NCBI GenBank assembly: GCA_020636435.1
Contig: JACJXX010000001.1
Coordinates: forward strand, 3,551,001 to 3,615,000
Source of the DNA: Lewinellaceae bacterium
GTDB taxonomy: Bacteria; Bacteroidota; Bacteroidia; Chitinophagales; Saprospiraceae
Length of the DNA stretch: 64,000 nt
Reading direction: 5' to 3'
Each line of letters starts with the position of its first letter. Within the stretch, counting starts at the first letter, position 1. A program made the position numbers and the translations under genes. Shown here piece after piece: positions 18,344 through 27,889 of the stretch. The notes under the pieces were generated by a model. That model was not told the origin of the DNA and did not search any database. It was given only the letters and a program-made list of their open reading frames with translations.

Positions 18344-18658
18344 ATGAGCTTGGCCATTGACAGGATTTATATATCCAATGAGGAGGAAAAGCAGGAAGGT
18401 GCTTTCCTCAACCACGAAGGAACGGATGTGATTGTGAGTATGAAAAGCGGGGAAAAGTTTCACGCTTCCTTTTTCTCTTTTGATAGCCTGGAAGGCCTGC
18501 GGCGGCGCTATTTTAAAAGTGGTGAGTTCCTGCACGGCGCCTATTTCTGGAGTAAGCGGATGGTGTTGGTGAAGGATTGTTCGCGGGAAACAATAGAGAG
18601 GGTGGTGACGGACTTGCTGGAGGGGGGGGAGTTGTGGGAGGCTTTTATGCGGTTGTGA
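18344..18658 (+). CDS. Small conserved hypothetical protein
   Basis: 104 residues, no signal peptide or membrane helix. The pattern GAFLNHEGTDVIVSMKSGEKFHASFFSFDSLEGLRRRYFKSGEFLHGAYFWSKRMVLVKDCSRETI is one I associate with a widespread Bacteroidota family of unknown function, usually near 100 residues long. Its fold is probably a small beta barrel followed by helices. The gene lies between the LytTR gene and an AT-rich island and has no obvious partner. Possible roles cannot be ranked. Confidence 0.65.
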   Translation: MSLAIDRIYISNEEEKQEGAFLNHEGTDVIVSMKSGEKFHASFFSFDSLEGLRRRYFKSGEFLHGAYFWSKRMVLVKDCSRETIERVVTDLLEGGELWEAFMRL

Positions 18659-18892
18659 GCACTTTATCTTTTGGATCCAAATCCAGTACAGAATTACACT
18701 TTCTGATGCATAACCTATTGGCGAAGACTTGACAGACAATTAGGTTGGTTTAAAGTACAGCTTGACCACTACACATCATGACCGATTGGATGTATTATTG
18801 CAATACGGATTAAGTAAAAGATGCAATGCGGAGTTGGCTTAGCCGCTATTGTGTTAATGCAAAAGTAAATAAAAGTAAAAAATTATATTATC

Positions 18893-19104
18893 AAAAATCG
18901 GGGGCAGTTGCGATTTGTCCCCAAGGAAACAATTAGAACAATGCCCTAAACAAAGGGCGTATTCCAATCTCTAGTCGTAACGTGCCCCCTCAAGGGGGAC
19001 AGGGCTCGGGAATCCTCTCGCTGGGGCTTCGGGCCTGTGCGCTTAAACTTACCCTATTGCCACTTCGAAATAGGGGACAAATCGCAACTGCGCCCCAAAA
19101 ATCG
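18893..19104. repeat. About 196-bp mini-element with inverted ends and 8-bp direct flanks
   Basis: GCAGTTGCGATTTGTCCCC at 18904-18922 returns as its reverse complement, GGGGACAAATCGCAACTGC, at 19073-19091, and both extend into G/C runs. The string AAAAATCG lies on the outside at both ends (18893-18900 and 19097-19104). Inside are a CCCCCTCAAGGGGG palindrome (about 18984) and no gene. The form fits a non-autonomous transposable element. It marks the left edge of the AT-rich lanthipeptide island. The rest of the 18659-19425 gap shows only AT-rich sequence. Confidence 0.6.
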
Positions 19105-19425
19105 CAACTTGCATGAATCGAAATAAAGGAGTTGAGTTTGGCTTTGTTGCATAGAAAAAATATGCTTTTGACCAAAAAATTGCGATAACATTCTATAAGC
19201 CCGTTTATTGAATCAGTGATTTGCAATGAAATTCTGTGAATTTGAAAAAAGTGTACTGGAACTTCATAACATCAATTCCCGAAATCTCAAAAGTGAAAGT
19301 TCTATTCCATTTATTTAAAGGGTTTTGAATAAATTTCAATTCATGCAACAAAGCTGTTGATTTTTTGAGAAATCTTTTTTCCTTCGATTTGGAATTCATT
19401 TATTAACCATTTAAAATTATCAATT

Positions 19426-19779
19426 ATGGCTATTTCGAGAGAACAAAATCAACCTGTTGAAAGCCCTGAAAATTCCCCATCCGTATCTGTTGCAGTTTCA
19501 CGAGAAGTTTTTGAGCGTGAAATCATGTGCGATATTATGGCTCTAAGAGATCCACGTTACCAGAAAATGCTACATAAAGAGCTAGAGTTAAATGAAGAAG
19601 AAATAAAATTTTTAGAATGTGGCAACCCCGTCGGAGAAATATTGCAAATTCCAACCGTAGATCTTGCCGAACTCGGATCATCTTCAAGCGGCGTTGGATG
19701 TAGAGGCACACAAGCTTTCAGTTATGGTGTAACTTGCAAAGCAATACGAAGGATCTTTAAAAGAAGACGCCAAAGCTGA
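19426..19779 (+). CDS. Candidate class II lanthipeptide precursor
   Basis: 117 residues, placed 392 bases before a LanM gene on the same strand. The first 80 or so residues form an acidic leader (REIMCDIMALRDPRYQKMLHKELELNEEEIKFL, then IPTVDLAEL), vaguely like nitrile-hydratase-type leaders. The remaining 34 or so residues look like a modified core: GSSSSGVGCRGTQAFSYGV, then TCKAIRRIFKRRRQS. This core has eight Ser/Thr and two Cys (Cys92 and Cys104), enough for two thioether rings. It ends in a strongly basic tail, a feature of many membrane-active peptides. Two more cysteines lie in the leader (35 and 65). No GG or GA cleavage site is obvious. Low GC, like the synthetase and unlike the genes further out. 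The precursor role is inferred from context and composition. Confidence 0.7.
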   Translation: MAISREQNQPVESPENSPSVSVAVSREVFEREIMCDIMALRDPRYQKMLHKELELNEEEIKFLECGNPVGEILQIPTVDLAELGSSSSGVGCRGTQAFSYGVTCKAIRRIFKRRRQS

Positions 19780-19789
19780 GGAGTTAAAC

Positions 19790-19827
19790 GAGTGGTTAAA
19801 GGGACGACAGAGACTCTTTGACCACTC
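19790..19827 (+). terminator. Hairpin after the precursor gene (attenuator or processing site)
   Basis: GAGTGGT at 19790-19796 pairs with ACCACTC at 19821-19827, with AAAG/CTTT extending the stem across one mismatch. It starts 11 bases after the precursor stop and is followed by ACTTTTAAAA. A partial terminator between lanA and lanM is common, giving more precursor than enzyme. The T run is weak, so read-through is likely. Confidence 0.5.
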
Positions 19828-19931
19828 ACTTTTAAAATCATAATTGCTATCAAGTACCTGAATTTAATTAGCCTAAGACTTAATACTGTTTTGTTAATAT
19901 AAAACAGCCGTGTCGTGGCAACGGAGATTAG

Positions 19932-19951
19932 CCTGAAGTATCAGCTTCAGG
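19932..19951 (+). repeat. Short hairpin in the precursor-synthetase spacer
   Basis: CCTGAAG at 19932-19938 pairs with CTTCAGG at 19945-19951 around a six-base loop. There is no T run after it. The rest of the 392-base spacer is AT-rich without an open frame of note. Confidence 0.4.
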
Positions 19952-20171
19952 TACAAACAGCCCATGAAATTTAAGCTGCGGCTATATTTTAAGTTAACAA
20001 AGTAGAATCAATCGGCATAATTTTATTTCTTTCCGATGCAAGGCATCGAGGAATTATACCACTTTAGATTAAATTATCATAAGTAATTGTTTATCAGTAA
20101 AATTTCTGATTTTCAAATTTAAAAATCAATAAGTCCTGGCACTTAAAAGGTGGGGAAATAAATAAAAAATC

Positions 20172-23100
20172 GTGAAAGAAAATTGGCACAAAGCATTAAA
20201 TATAGAAGAACGACATAGATTATCTATGTCTCATTCACGGTTAGATACCATAATCACTAAGACTGCCCGTGCTACTGAAGAATTGTGGCGTGCGGTCCCA
20301 TCTCTTAAAGAAAAAAAATCTTTTGAATCGTTACTCTCTAATTACAATTTAACCTATGAAGAGTTCTTACAGTTGCTGAGTACTTCTCCTGCCGAGTTTT
20401 CAAAACACATTGACACTCTCCCATTATGGGTAGAATACGGTAGAGATTTACTTGAAACGAATTCAAATCCCAATAAACTCTCATATGCAGCAAACAATTC
20501 TATTTCAGCTAATGAGTTAACACAAATTGTCAAACACATTGTGAATGAAGGTGAAAGTTGCCTGAAGAGAGAATTAATAAACCTTGAAAAGAGTAATAAT
20601 CGTTTTTTGATTAGTAATGAATTGATTTTAGGAAAATTTCGACAAATAATTGATGAGAGCATTTCGGAAATATTAATTAAGCCAATAGTTACAGAAATGT
20701 ATATAGCGAAAAGATTAGGCACTTTGTTATGTAAAGACCCTGAAACCCGATATGAAGAGTTCCTTGGGAAATTTTCTGACCCTAACCTGATTTCAAACTT
20801 TCTTGACATCTATCCTGTAGCTGGAAGACTATCCGCAGTAAAAACCCATCAAACCCAAACTGTTATTATTGAAATGATAAACCGCTTTTATTCTGATTAT
20901 GAAATACTTGAAAAGCATTTTGGAAAAAAAGGGAAGCTTGGTGAGATAGAAGCGATTGAATTTGGATTAGGTGATTCACACAAGAATGGGAGAACAGTTG
21001 CTAAATTTGTGTTTTCTTCTGGGGTAAATATAATTTATAAACCAAGGTCTATGGAGATTGATTTACATTTCCAAAATTTATTAATGACAATTACGGATAG
21101 ATTAGAAAATCATAAGTTTAAATTTCCTAAAATAATCAATAGAGGAAGTTATGGGTTTATGGAGTTTGTTGAACCATCTAATTGTAAATCAAAGAAAGAA
21201 CTTAATGGTTTTTTCTATAGGCATGGCTTTCAACTTGCCGTTATTTATTTAATGGGCGGAACTGATTTTCATTATGAAAATATTATTGCTTGTGGTGAAT
21301 ATCCAATATTAGTAGATTTGGAGACTCTTATGTCTCCCAAAGTTAAATCCTTATGTGTTCACCCAGTTGAAATTATAGCAGATTCACTATTAAAAAATTC
21401 AGTCTTAGAAACAGGGTTACTACCTTTTAGTTTTCGTTTTGACCCTGAATTGGAACCAATAGATATTTCAGGATTGAGTAATAATAATAACCAGATTTCT
21501 CCTTTACGTGCTCCAGTATGGCATGAAGTGGGGACAGATTTGATGCATCTAAAGAGAGAATTCATAGCTTTGCCAAAGACCCTAAATCATCCCGACCCAA
21601 CAAATGAGAAATTCAGGTTAAGTGACTATTCATGCGAAATAATTGCTGGATTCAAGAAAGCCTTTTCTCTTTTGAAAAGTAACATTAACGAAATCAAATC
21701 TTTAATATTAGGCACCAAATATGCTATAACACGTGTAGTAATTCGTCCTACTTATATATATGCATTCCTCTTAAGAGAATCTTACCATCCACACCTTCTT
21801 GGTGATGCACTTGACAGAGATCGTCATTTTGACCAATTGTGGGCACGTACTAAAACCCAACCTGAACTAAAAAAAATATACAAGGAAGAAAGAAGAGATT
21901 TATGGCAAGGGGACATTCCTTATTTCATGGCACATCCTAACTCGAAAAGTCTTTGGTCAAGCCGTGGGGAGGAAATTTCTAACTTTTTTGAAAGTACGAG
22001 CATCGATGATACACTTCAAAGACTTGATAATATAGATGAAGAAAACTTAATATTCCAAGTTTGGCTAATCAGATTATCACTTAGTTCTGCGGCTTTATCG
22101 CAAGGTGTTCCAATTAAAAAACAAGGGTTTAAACAATCATTCGAACCAAATATAATGTCTATTCCCATTGAAATTGGCGACTATATAATCAAACAAGCAA
22201 TTATTAGCGGCAGAGAGGCAACTTGGATTTCTTTGTTAGAAACAGAACTTGGATCTTATACTCCGGTTATTGCAGGGAATGACCTATATGCTGGTCTTCC
22301 AGGGATTATTTTATTTTTATTTTACTTAAGTGAAGTTAGTGGGCAACAAAAATATCATAAAATAGCCAAAGCGGGGTTAAATAACTTGCTAATAAAATTA
22401 GAAGATATAGATGAGCAAGAGATTTCAGTTGGAGCGTTTGATGGGATAGGGGGCGTAATTTATTCTCTCTCTCATTTTGGAATTCTTTTAGGTGACAGAT
22501 CATTATTCAAACTGACTAAAAGATTTGTTTCAAAGACTGAAAAAATGTTAGAGAGAAATCCAGATTTAGATGTTATTAGTGGTGTTGCCGGTTGCATCTT
22601 ATCGCTATTGGCTTATCATTCTGCTTCTGGAGATAAAATAGGGCTCCAAATCGCAAAAAAATTTGGAGATTATCTATTGAAGCAAAAAGTTGAGAATAGT
22701 GAGGATTTTTCTTGGTTTCCAAATGATAAAGATGCTCTTATTAATAGCGGATTTGGACACGGGGCAATGGGAATTATTTATGCATTACATAATCTATATT
22801 TAAAATCCAATATTCAAAAGTATAGACTACCTGCTACCCAAATACTTACAAACTTTAATAGCAATGATGCTTTAACAGTCAATGTAACTAATGGGAAAAA
22901 TAATAGTTGGTGTCGAGGACTTAGTGGAAGTCTTGGTTCACTTGTAAGAATCTATTCAAAATCAGATAACGAATGGACATCTAATTTATTGTTGAACTCC
23001 GATTTAGCAGAATTAGACTGTATTTGCCATGGAGAAATGGGAAATCTTGATGCGATCATTGGAACTAAGCCATACTTTTCTAGTGATAGAATAAGAAATA

Positions 23101-23300
23101 TTGTATCTCAAAGGTATGAGATGATTGTGGATAGAGCCAAGGAAAGGGGTTGGTTTTATGGTACACCAGTTGAAAGTGTAGGGTTAATGGAGGGAATGGC
23201 AGGAATTGGATATCAACTTTTAAGAATTGCTCACCCCTCTAAAGTTCCAAGTATCTTGTTTTTGGAACCTCCTGTGAAGAGAACGAAAAACAAAAGATAA
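20172..23300 (+). CDS. lanM: Class II lanthipeptide synthetase (LanM)
   Basis: 1042 residues from a GTG start at 20172, a normal LanM length. The N-terminal DUF4135-type dehydratase runs to about residue 560. It shows GDSHKNGRTVAKFVFSSG (about 267), NIIYKPRSMEIDLHFQ, GGTDFHYENIIACGEYP (about 361) and ILVDLETLM, the kinase-like residues that phosphorylate and eliminate Ser/Thr. The C-terminal LanC-like cyclase (about 690-1040) has the zinc ligands Cys914 (SWCRGLSG), Cys952 and His953 (CICHGEMGNLD), and ends with GLMEGMAGIGYQLLRIAHP. It would install dehydrated residues and thioether bridges in the upstream peptide. Intact frame, strikingly AT-rich, so probably acquired by transfer. No LanT/ABC exporter, protease or immunity gene is adjacent. 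Confidence 0.93.
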   Translation: MKENWHKALNIEERHRLSMSHSRLDTIITKTARATEELWRAVPSLKEKKSFESLLSNYNLTYEEFLQLLSTSPAEFSKHIDTLPLWVEYGRDLLETNSNPNKLSYAANNSISANELTQIVKHIVNEGESCLKRELINLEKSNNRFLISNELILGKFRQIIDESISEILIKPIVTEMYIAKRLGTLLCKDPETRYEEFLGKFSDPNLISNFLDIYPVAGRLSAVKTHQTQTVIIEMINRFYSDYEILEKHFGKKGKLGEIEAIEFGLGDSHKNGRTVAKFVFSSGVNIIYKPRSMEIDLHFQNLLMTITDRLENHKFKFPKIINRGSYGFMEFVEPSNCKSKKELNGFFYRHGFQLAVIYLMGGTDFHYENIIACGEYPILVDLETLMSPKVKSLCVHPVEIIADSLLKNSVLETGLLPFSFRFDPELEPIDISGLSNNNNQISPLRAPVWHEVGTDLMHLKREFIALPKTLNHPDPTNEKFRLSDYSCEIIAGFKKAFSLLKSNINEIKSLILGTKYAITRVVIRPTYIYAFLLRESYHPHLLGDALDRDRHFDQLWARTKTQPELKKIYKEERRDLWQGDIPYFMAHPNSKSLWSSRGEEISNFFESTSIDDTLQRLDNIDEENLIFQVWLIRLSLSSAALSQGVPIKKQGFKQSFEPNIMSIPIEIGDYIIKQAIISGREATWISLLETELGSYTPVIAGNDLYAGLPGIILFLFYLSEVSGQQKYHKIAKAGLNNLLIKLEDIDEQEISVGAFDGIGGVIYSLSHFGILLGDRSLFKLTKRFVSKTEKMLERNPDLDVISGVAGCILSLLAYHSASGDKIGLQIAKKFGDYLLKQKVENSEDFSWFPNDKDALINSGFGHGAMGIIYALHNLYLKSNIQKYRLPATQILTNFNSNDALTVNVTNGKNNSWCRGLSGSLGSLVRIYSKSDNEWTSNLLLNSDLAELDCICHGEMGNLDAIIGTKPYFSSDRIRNIVSQRYEMIVDRAKERGWFYGTPVESVGLMEGMAGIGYQLLRIAHPSKVPSILFLEPPVKRTKNKR

Positions 23301-23323
23301 AATAAAGACTATGCCGAATAATA

Positions 23324-23363
23324 AAGGCTGAAATACCTGGTGTGACTTACATTTTCAGCCTTT
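23324..23363 (+). terminator. Terminator after lanM
   Basis: AAGGCTGAAAT at 23324-23334 pairs with ATTTTCAGCCTT at 23351-23362, with a 16-base loop and TTT following. It lies 24 bases after the synthetase stop. Confidence 0.7.
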
Positions 23364-24527
23364 GTTGAACGAAGCCGAGCCGAGCCGAGGGGGATTATAG
23401 ACCTCCTCTATATGGTTCTCAATTTGAGGAGTAGGAGTATTACGGCCCCCAAAAGAGGCAGTCTGAAGACAGAGAGGTTCAAAACAAGTTCTTTGAATAG
23501 AATAGCTCCGGGAGCTACAAGCCTATTCGGTGGTTTTTAGTCCAAAATTCCTATCAATTGAGCAGAGCCAAGGCAGAGCATTCGGCAAGCTCATTCCGAA
23601 GCCTTGCTGCCAGGCGGGATCAAATATGGAGCAATGGACTAAGGCAGAATGGAAGGCTTTTATTGGCCTCCAGTTTTTCAATGGTAATCATCTGTCTTTT
23701 GGGGCAGCAGGGGCACAAAGAGGCGTTGTTTGGCAAGTGCTTTGCACTGGCTGCGGGAAGAAAGTTGGAGTTGCTTTTGGGGTTTACCTGGCAGATACTT
23801 ACCATCGCATCAGCAGGCCGATCTATCGGTTTCATCTTGCGGAAATTGAATAAATAGGAACAAAAAATGGATTTCGTCAATGCTACCCGAAGTAGGGGAC
23901 TAACCATCCAGGAACGGCACCCACCGGGAAATACACCTCTGCTATCCTTGTGGAATTTTTCATTTCTGATTTTTTAAAATCGGGAGGTAAAATATGTGTT
24001 CCGTCACCACCCAATCACCTCCCACAAACTCGGCTCCTCCACCTTCCTCGCCTTCACCGACTCCTTCGCTTTCTGGCTTACATCCACCCCCTGTAGGTCA
24101 TACCTTCCCGTGCTCTCCGTCCAGCGGACAAGGTTGTCGTAGGTGGGGCGAGTCCTTTTTAGAGATGAGCAGAATACCGAACAGCGCAGCGCCCCGGCAC
24201 CAAATCAGCCGGCAGACGGCGATGCCCAGTTTGATGGCCTCCTCTTCGCCGAATTCGACCATGACTTATCTTCCTTCCAGCAACAAATTCCCGCCCCCTG
24301 CGTAAAAATATTAACAAAATCCCTATTATTACCATTACCCCACACAACCAGCTAACAGCAGCAATTCCCGCTTTAGAATGCCACTAAAGCACCAAGGCAC
24401 AAAATTCCACGAAAAACTTAGTGCGGATTTGGTGTTTTGGTGTTTTCGTGGCAGAATTTCAGGCATCAATTTGCCAAAGTGGAAATTGCCGAGCTAACAG
24501 AGGAAGAAAAAATAACAGCAGGAAAAA
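23364..24527. other. 1.16-kb region without an intact gene
   Basis: Open frames of about 100 codons exist around 23530-23857 on the plus strand, but two overlapping frames compete and neither resembles a known family. A degraded minus-strand gene is listed separately (24004-24262). Near 24376-24450 there is the low-information CACCAAGGCAC type of repeat common in environmental Bacteroidota. It reads as a junction between the lanthipeptide island and the restriction locus. Confidence 0.5.
24004..24262 (-). pseudogene. Remnant of an unrecognised gene, frame-broken
   Basis: On the minus strand a frame starts at 24262 with MVEFGEEEAIKLGIAVCRLI and GAALFGILLISKKD. After a one-base shift near 24147 a second protein-like stretch follows, RPTYDNLVRWTES, then YDLQGVDVSQKAKESVKARK and EPSLWEVIGW, ending at 24004. 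Both halves have natural composition, so this looks like a real but broken gene of about 85 residues or the end of a longer one. I do not recognise the family. Confidence 0.4.
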
Positions 24528-26888
24528 ATGAAGCGCCAACTTTCCGAAATCGACATCTGCATGAAGTACATCACCCCGGCTTTGCAGCAGGCCGGCTGGG
24601 ACATTCATGCCCAGGTGTTTCGGGAGGCCTCCCTCAACCAGCTCACCAAAGGACGGATACACGTCCGCGGGCAGCTCTATAAGCGAGGCGCGGCGAAAAG
24701 GGCAGATTACATCCTGGTGGTCAACAACATCCCCATTGCAGTGATCGAGGCAAAGAAAAATACGCTGGCGGTAAGCGCCGGCATGCAGCAGGCGCTGGAG
24801 TACGCCGAGATGCTGGACCTGCTCTTCGCCTACAGCTCCAACGGAGACGGCTTTCACGAGCACGACAAAACCCTGAGCCAGGGGGATATTGAACGAGAGA
24901 TCCCCCTCGGCGGCTTTCCCTCGCCTCAGGAACTGTGGGAGCGGTATAAGCGCCACAAGGGCATCGAAGACGATGCGGTGGAAAAGGTGGTCACCCACGA
25001 GTTCTATGAATACCAGGACGGAAAGCAGCCGCGCTACTACCAGATCGTGGCGATCAACCGGACGGTGGAGGCGGTGGCGAAAGGGCAGGATAGAATACTG
25101 CTGGTGATGGCCACCGGCACGGGCAAGACCCTCACGGCCTTTCAGGTCATCTGGAAGCTTTGGAAATCGGGGCTTAAAAAGCGCATCCTCTTCCTGGCGG
25201 ACCGCAACATCCTGCTGGACCAGGCCAGGACGGGCGACTTCCGCTACTTCGGCGATAAGATGACCATTGTGCGACAGCATAAGGTGGAGAAGCAGTTCGA
25301 GGTCTACCTGGCGCTCTACCAGGGGCTGACCGGGCAGAGCGAGGTGGACAACATCTACCGGGAGTTTTCCCGGGACTTCTTCGACCTGGTGGTGATCGAC
25401 GAGTGCCACCGGGGCAGCGCCTCATCGGAATCCAACTGGCGGAGCATTCTGGAATATTTCGACGGAGCAACACATATCGGCCTGACGGCCACGCCCAAAG
25501 AGACCAGCAAAGTGTCCAATATTTTCTACTTCGGGGAGCCGGTGTATACCTATAGCCTCAAGCAAGGCATTCAGGATGGCTTCCTGGCGCCCTATAAGGT
25601 CATTCGGATAGACATTGACCGGGACGTCCTCGGCTGGCGGCCGGAAGGGGGGCAACTGGACATCGAGGGCAACATCGTGCCGGACCGCATTTACAACTCT
25701 AAAGACTTCGACCGCACCCTGGTGATCGACAGCCGGACCCGCCTGGTGGCGAAACGGGTGTCGGACTTTCTCAAAAAGACGGGCCGCTTCAGCAAAACCA
25801 TCATCTTCTGCGTGGACATCGACCACGCGGAACGCATGCGCATCGCCCTGGCGAACGAGAATAAAGACCTCTGTGCCGAAAACCCCAAATACGTGATGCG
25901 CATTACCGGCGACAACCCGGAGGGCAAGCTTCAACTCGACAATTTCATCGACCCGGCATCCCAATACCCGGTGATCGCTACCACCTCCAAGTTGCTGACC
26001 ACCGGCGTGGACGCCCAGACCTGCAAGCTCATCGTGCTGGACGCCCCGATCGAGTCCATGACCGAGTTCAAGCAGATCATCGGGCGGGGCACGCGGATCA
26101 ATGAGGAGTTCGGCAAGAGCTATTTTACCATCATGGACTGCCGCAATGTGACCAAACTGTTCGCCGACCCGGCCTTCGACGGGGAACCGATCATGGTCTA
26201 TGAGCCGGAGTTGGAGGACGAAATACCTCCTTCTGAAGAGCAGGAAGAGGAACTGGCCTACCCGACAGAGGATGAAGTGGTGTGGGATCCGCCCACTGTG
26301 GAAGAAGAGGAGGGGCACTACCGGAAAACCCGGGTGGATGGCATAGAGGTGTCCATTCTTCGGGAACGGGTGCAATATATGAATGCCGAGGGAAAGCTCA
26401 TCACCGAGTCGTTAAAGGATTATACCCGCAAGGGGCTGCGGCAGGAATTCCGGTCGCTGGATGAATTTCTCCTTACCTGGAACGCCAAAAAGCGCAAGAA
26501 GGAACTCATTGAAGAACTGGAAGAACAGGGCCTGCTGCTGCACGAGCTGCAATCGGTGGTAGATCAGGAGCTGGATCTCTTCGACCTGATCTGCCACGTT
26601 GCCTTCGACCAGCCGCCGCTGACCCGCCGGGAGCGGGCGAACAAGGTCAAAAAGCGGAATTATTTCACCAAATACGGCACGCAGGCGCGCAAGGTGCTGG
26701 AAGGCATCCTGGATAAATACGCGGACCAGGGTGTCGAGGAGATCGAAACCATGAAAGTCCTGCAGCTTGACCCCTTCCGGCAGATGGGCACGCCCCGGCA
26801 GATTACGGATTTGTTCGGCGGGAAGAATGGCTATCTTGCGGCGTTGCAGGAATTAGAGGAGGAATTGTATGGGTTTAGGGCGTCGTAA
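24528..26888 (+). CDS. hsdR: Type I restriction enzyme, R (restriction/translocation) subunit
   Basis: 786 residues, similar in length to the shorter EcoEI-type HsdR group. The N-terminal nuclease domain shows ADYILVVNNIPIAVIEAKKN (about 59-78), the D...ExK metal site. The helicase motor has MATGTGKTLTAFQ (Walker A, about 195), VVIDECHRGSA (DECH box, about 291), GLTATP (motif III) and later IIGRGTRINEEFG (motif VI). The C-terminal third is helical and probably docks onto the HsdM-HsdS methylase. The complex cuts unmethylated DNA far from its site after ATP-driven translocation. Gene order is hsdR, then a 1.6-kb insertion of palindromes and a Y1 transposase, then hsdM-hsdS. That separation may uncouple its expression from the methylase. 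Confidence 0.93.
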   Translation: MKRQLSEIDICMKYITPALQQAGWDIHAQVFREASLNQLTKGRIHVRGQLYKRGAAKRADYILVVNNIPIAVIEAKKNTLAVSAGMQQALEYAEMLDLLFAYSSNGDGFHEHDKTLSQGDIEREIPLGGFPSPQELWERYKRHKGIEDDAVEKVVTHEFYEYQDGKQPRYYQIVAINRTVEAVAKGQDRILLVMATGTGKTLTAFQVIWKLWKSGLKKRILFLADRNILLDQARTGDFRYFGDKMTIVRQHKVEKQFEVYLALYQGLTGQSEVDNIYREFSRDFFDLVVIDECHRGSASSESNWRSILEYFDGATHIGLTATPKETSKVSNIFYFGEPVYTYSLKQGIQDGFLAPYKVIRIDIDRDVLGWRPEGGQLDIEGNIVPDRIYNSKDFDRTLVIDSRTRLVAKRVSDFLKKTGRFSKTIIFCVDIDHAERMRIALANENKDLCAENPKYVMRITGDNPEGKLQLDNFIDPASQYPVIATTSKLLTTGVDAQTCKLIVLDAPIESMTEFKQIIGRGTRINEEFGKSYFTIMDCRNVTKLFADPAFDGEPIMVYEPELEDEIPPSEEQEEELAYPTEDEVVWDPPTVEEEEGHYRKTRVDGIEVSILRERVQYMNAEGKLITESLKDYTRKGLRQEFRSLDEFLLTWNAKKRKKELIEELEEQGLLLHELQSVVDQELDLFDLICHVAFDQPPLTRRERANKVKKRNYFTKYGTQARKVLEGILDKYADQGVEEIETMKVLQLDPFRQMGTPRQITDLFGGKNGYLAALQELEEELYGFRAS

Positions 26889-26976
26889 AAGCAAAACATT
26901 ACGCTTCCCGACATTCGCCGGGACAAGCTCTTTGGAGCTTTTACCTGCTTATCGAATGGGAGTTCTGCCAACATCT

Positions 26977-27373
26977 CGGCCCGCTGGACCGAAAGGGCAA
27001 GGCTCCAGCGGAGCCGAATGTTGATAGAACCAAATGTTATAGCGCTTTGAAAAGCTCCGGAGGAGCGTGATGTTCGTAGCAGAAAGAATATCAATTGCCA
27101 TGTTAGCTCCAGCGGAGCGCAATGTTGACATTAACGGAAAGATGTAAATTGCCGGCTTAGTTTTGACATTGCAGCCCGCTGGGCCTGTGGGGAAACAATC
27201 CCGGTTTTTATCTACCAACATTGCGGCCCGCTGGGCCATTGCAACGCGCGGCTCCAGCGGAGCCAAATGTTGGTAGAACCAAATGCTATAGCGCTTTGGA
27301 AAGCTCCAGCGGAGCGCACTGTTGGTAGCAAAATGAATGTAATGTAAATTACCGTTTCAGCTCCAGCGGAGCG
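26977..27373. repeat. REP-like palindrome array upstream of the Y1 transposase gene
   Basis: Two palindrome types alternate. The GCTCCAGCGGAGC type (or GCTCCGGAGGAGC) is at 27001-27015, 27053-27067, 27105-27119, 27250-27264, 27302-27316 and 27359-27373. The CGGCCCGCTGGGCCG type is at 26977-26991, about 27172-27187 and 27223-27238. Most are followed by AATGTTGGTAG or a variant. Such composite palindromes next to a Y1 transposase are the signature of REP/RAYT systems. The array fills the hsdR-transposase gap. Confidence 0.8.
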
Positions 27374-27405
27374 CAATATTTTCAAAACATCAAATCATTA
27401 TTGCC

Positions 27406-27879
27406 ATGGCCGACACATACACCCAACTCGACATTCAGCTGGTTTTTGCCGTGAAAGGCAGAGAAAGCCTCATTCACAGATCCTGGAAAGAGGAGTTATA
27501 CAAATACATAACGGGCATCGTCCAGAACCACAAACATAAAATGCTTCGGATCAATGGCATGCCGGACCACGTTCATATATTCATCGGGTATCATCCCACT
27601 CAGCTTATTCCAAAGTTGGTGGAGGAAATTAAAACCTCTTCTAACGCTTTTATCAAGCAGAAGGGACTCACCAACTTCAATTTCAGCTGGCAGGAGGGTT
27701 ACGGGGCTTTCTCCTACAGCCGTTCCCACCGGGACGCCGTGATCAAATATATTGATAACCAGGAGCAGCACCACCGGAAGAAGAGCTTTCGGGAAGAGTA
27801 TCTTGAGTTTCTTCAAAAATTCGAGATTGATTACAAGGAGGAATATTTGTTTGACTTCCAGGAGATTTATTCCTGGTAG
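27406..27879 (+). CDS. REP-associated Y1 (HUH) transposase, IS200/IS605-like
   Basis: 157 residues. The HUH motif is HVH at residues 55-57 (MPDHVHIFIGYHP). The catalytic tyrosine is probably Tyr115, with Gln119 four residues later (VIKYIDNQEQHH), the usual Y-x3-Q arrangement. FSWQEGYGAFSYSRS is also typical. These enzymes cut and rejoin single-stranded DNA at hairpins. The intact gene is flanked on both sides by the same palindromes, and no second IS605-type gene (tnpB) is present. It is therefore better called a RAYT-like domesticated or REP-spreading transposase than a classical IS200. It sits between hsdR and hsdM. Confidence 0.88.
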   Translation: MADTYTQLDIQLVFAVKGRESLIHRSWKEELYKYITGIVQNHKHKMLRINGMPDHVHIFIGYHPTQLIPKLVEEIKTSSNAFIKQKGLTNFNFSWQEGYGAFSYSRSHRDAVIKYIDNQEQHHRKKSFREEYLEFLQKFEIDYKEEYLFDFQEIYSW

Positions 27880-27889
27880 GTAAACATTA

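Noticed and set aside
23530..23857. Two overlapping frames of about 100 codons after lanM, considered as an immunity or transporter gene
   Set aside because: No membrane-protein or ATPase motif, two frames compete, and no family resemblance.
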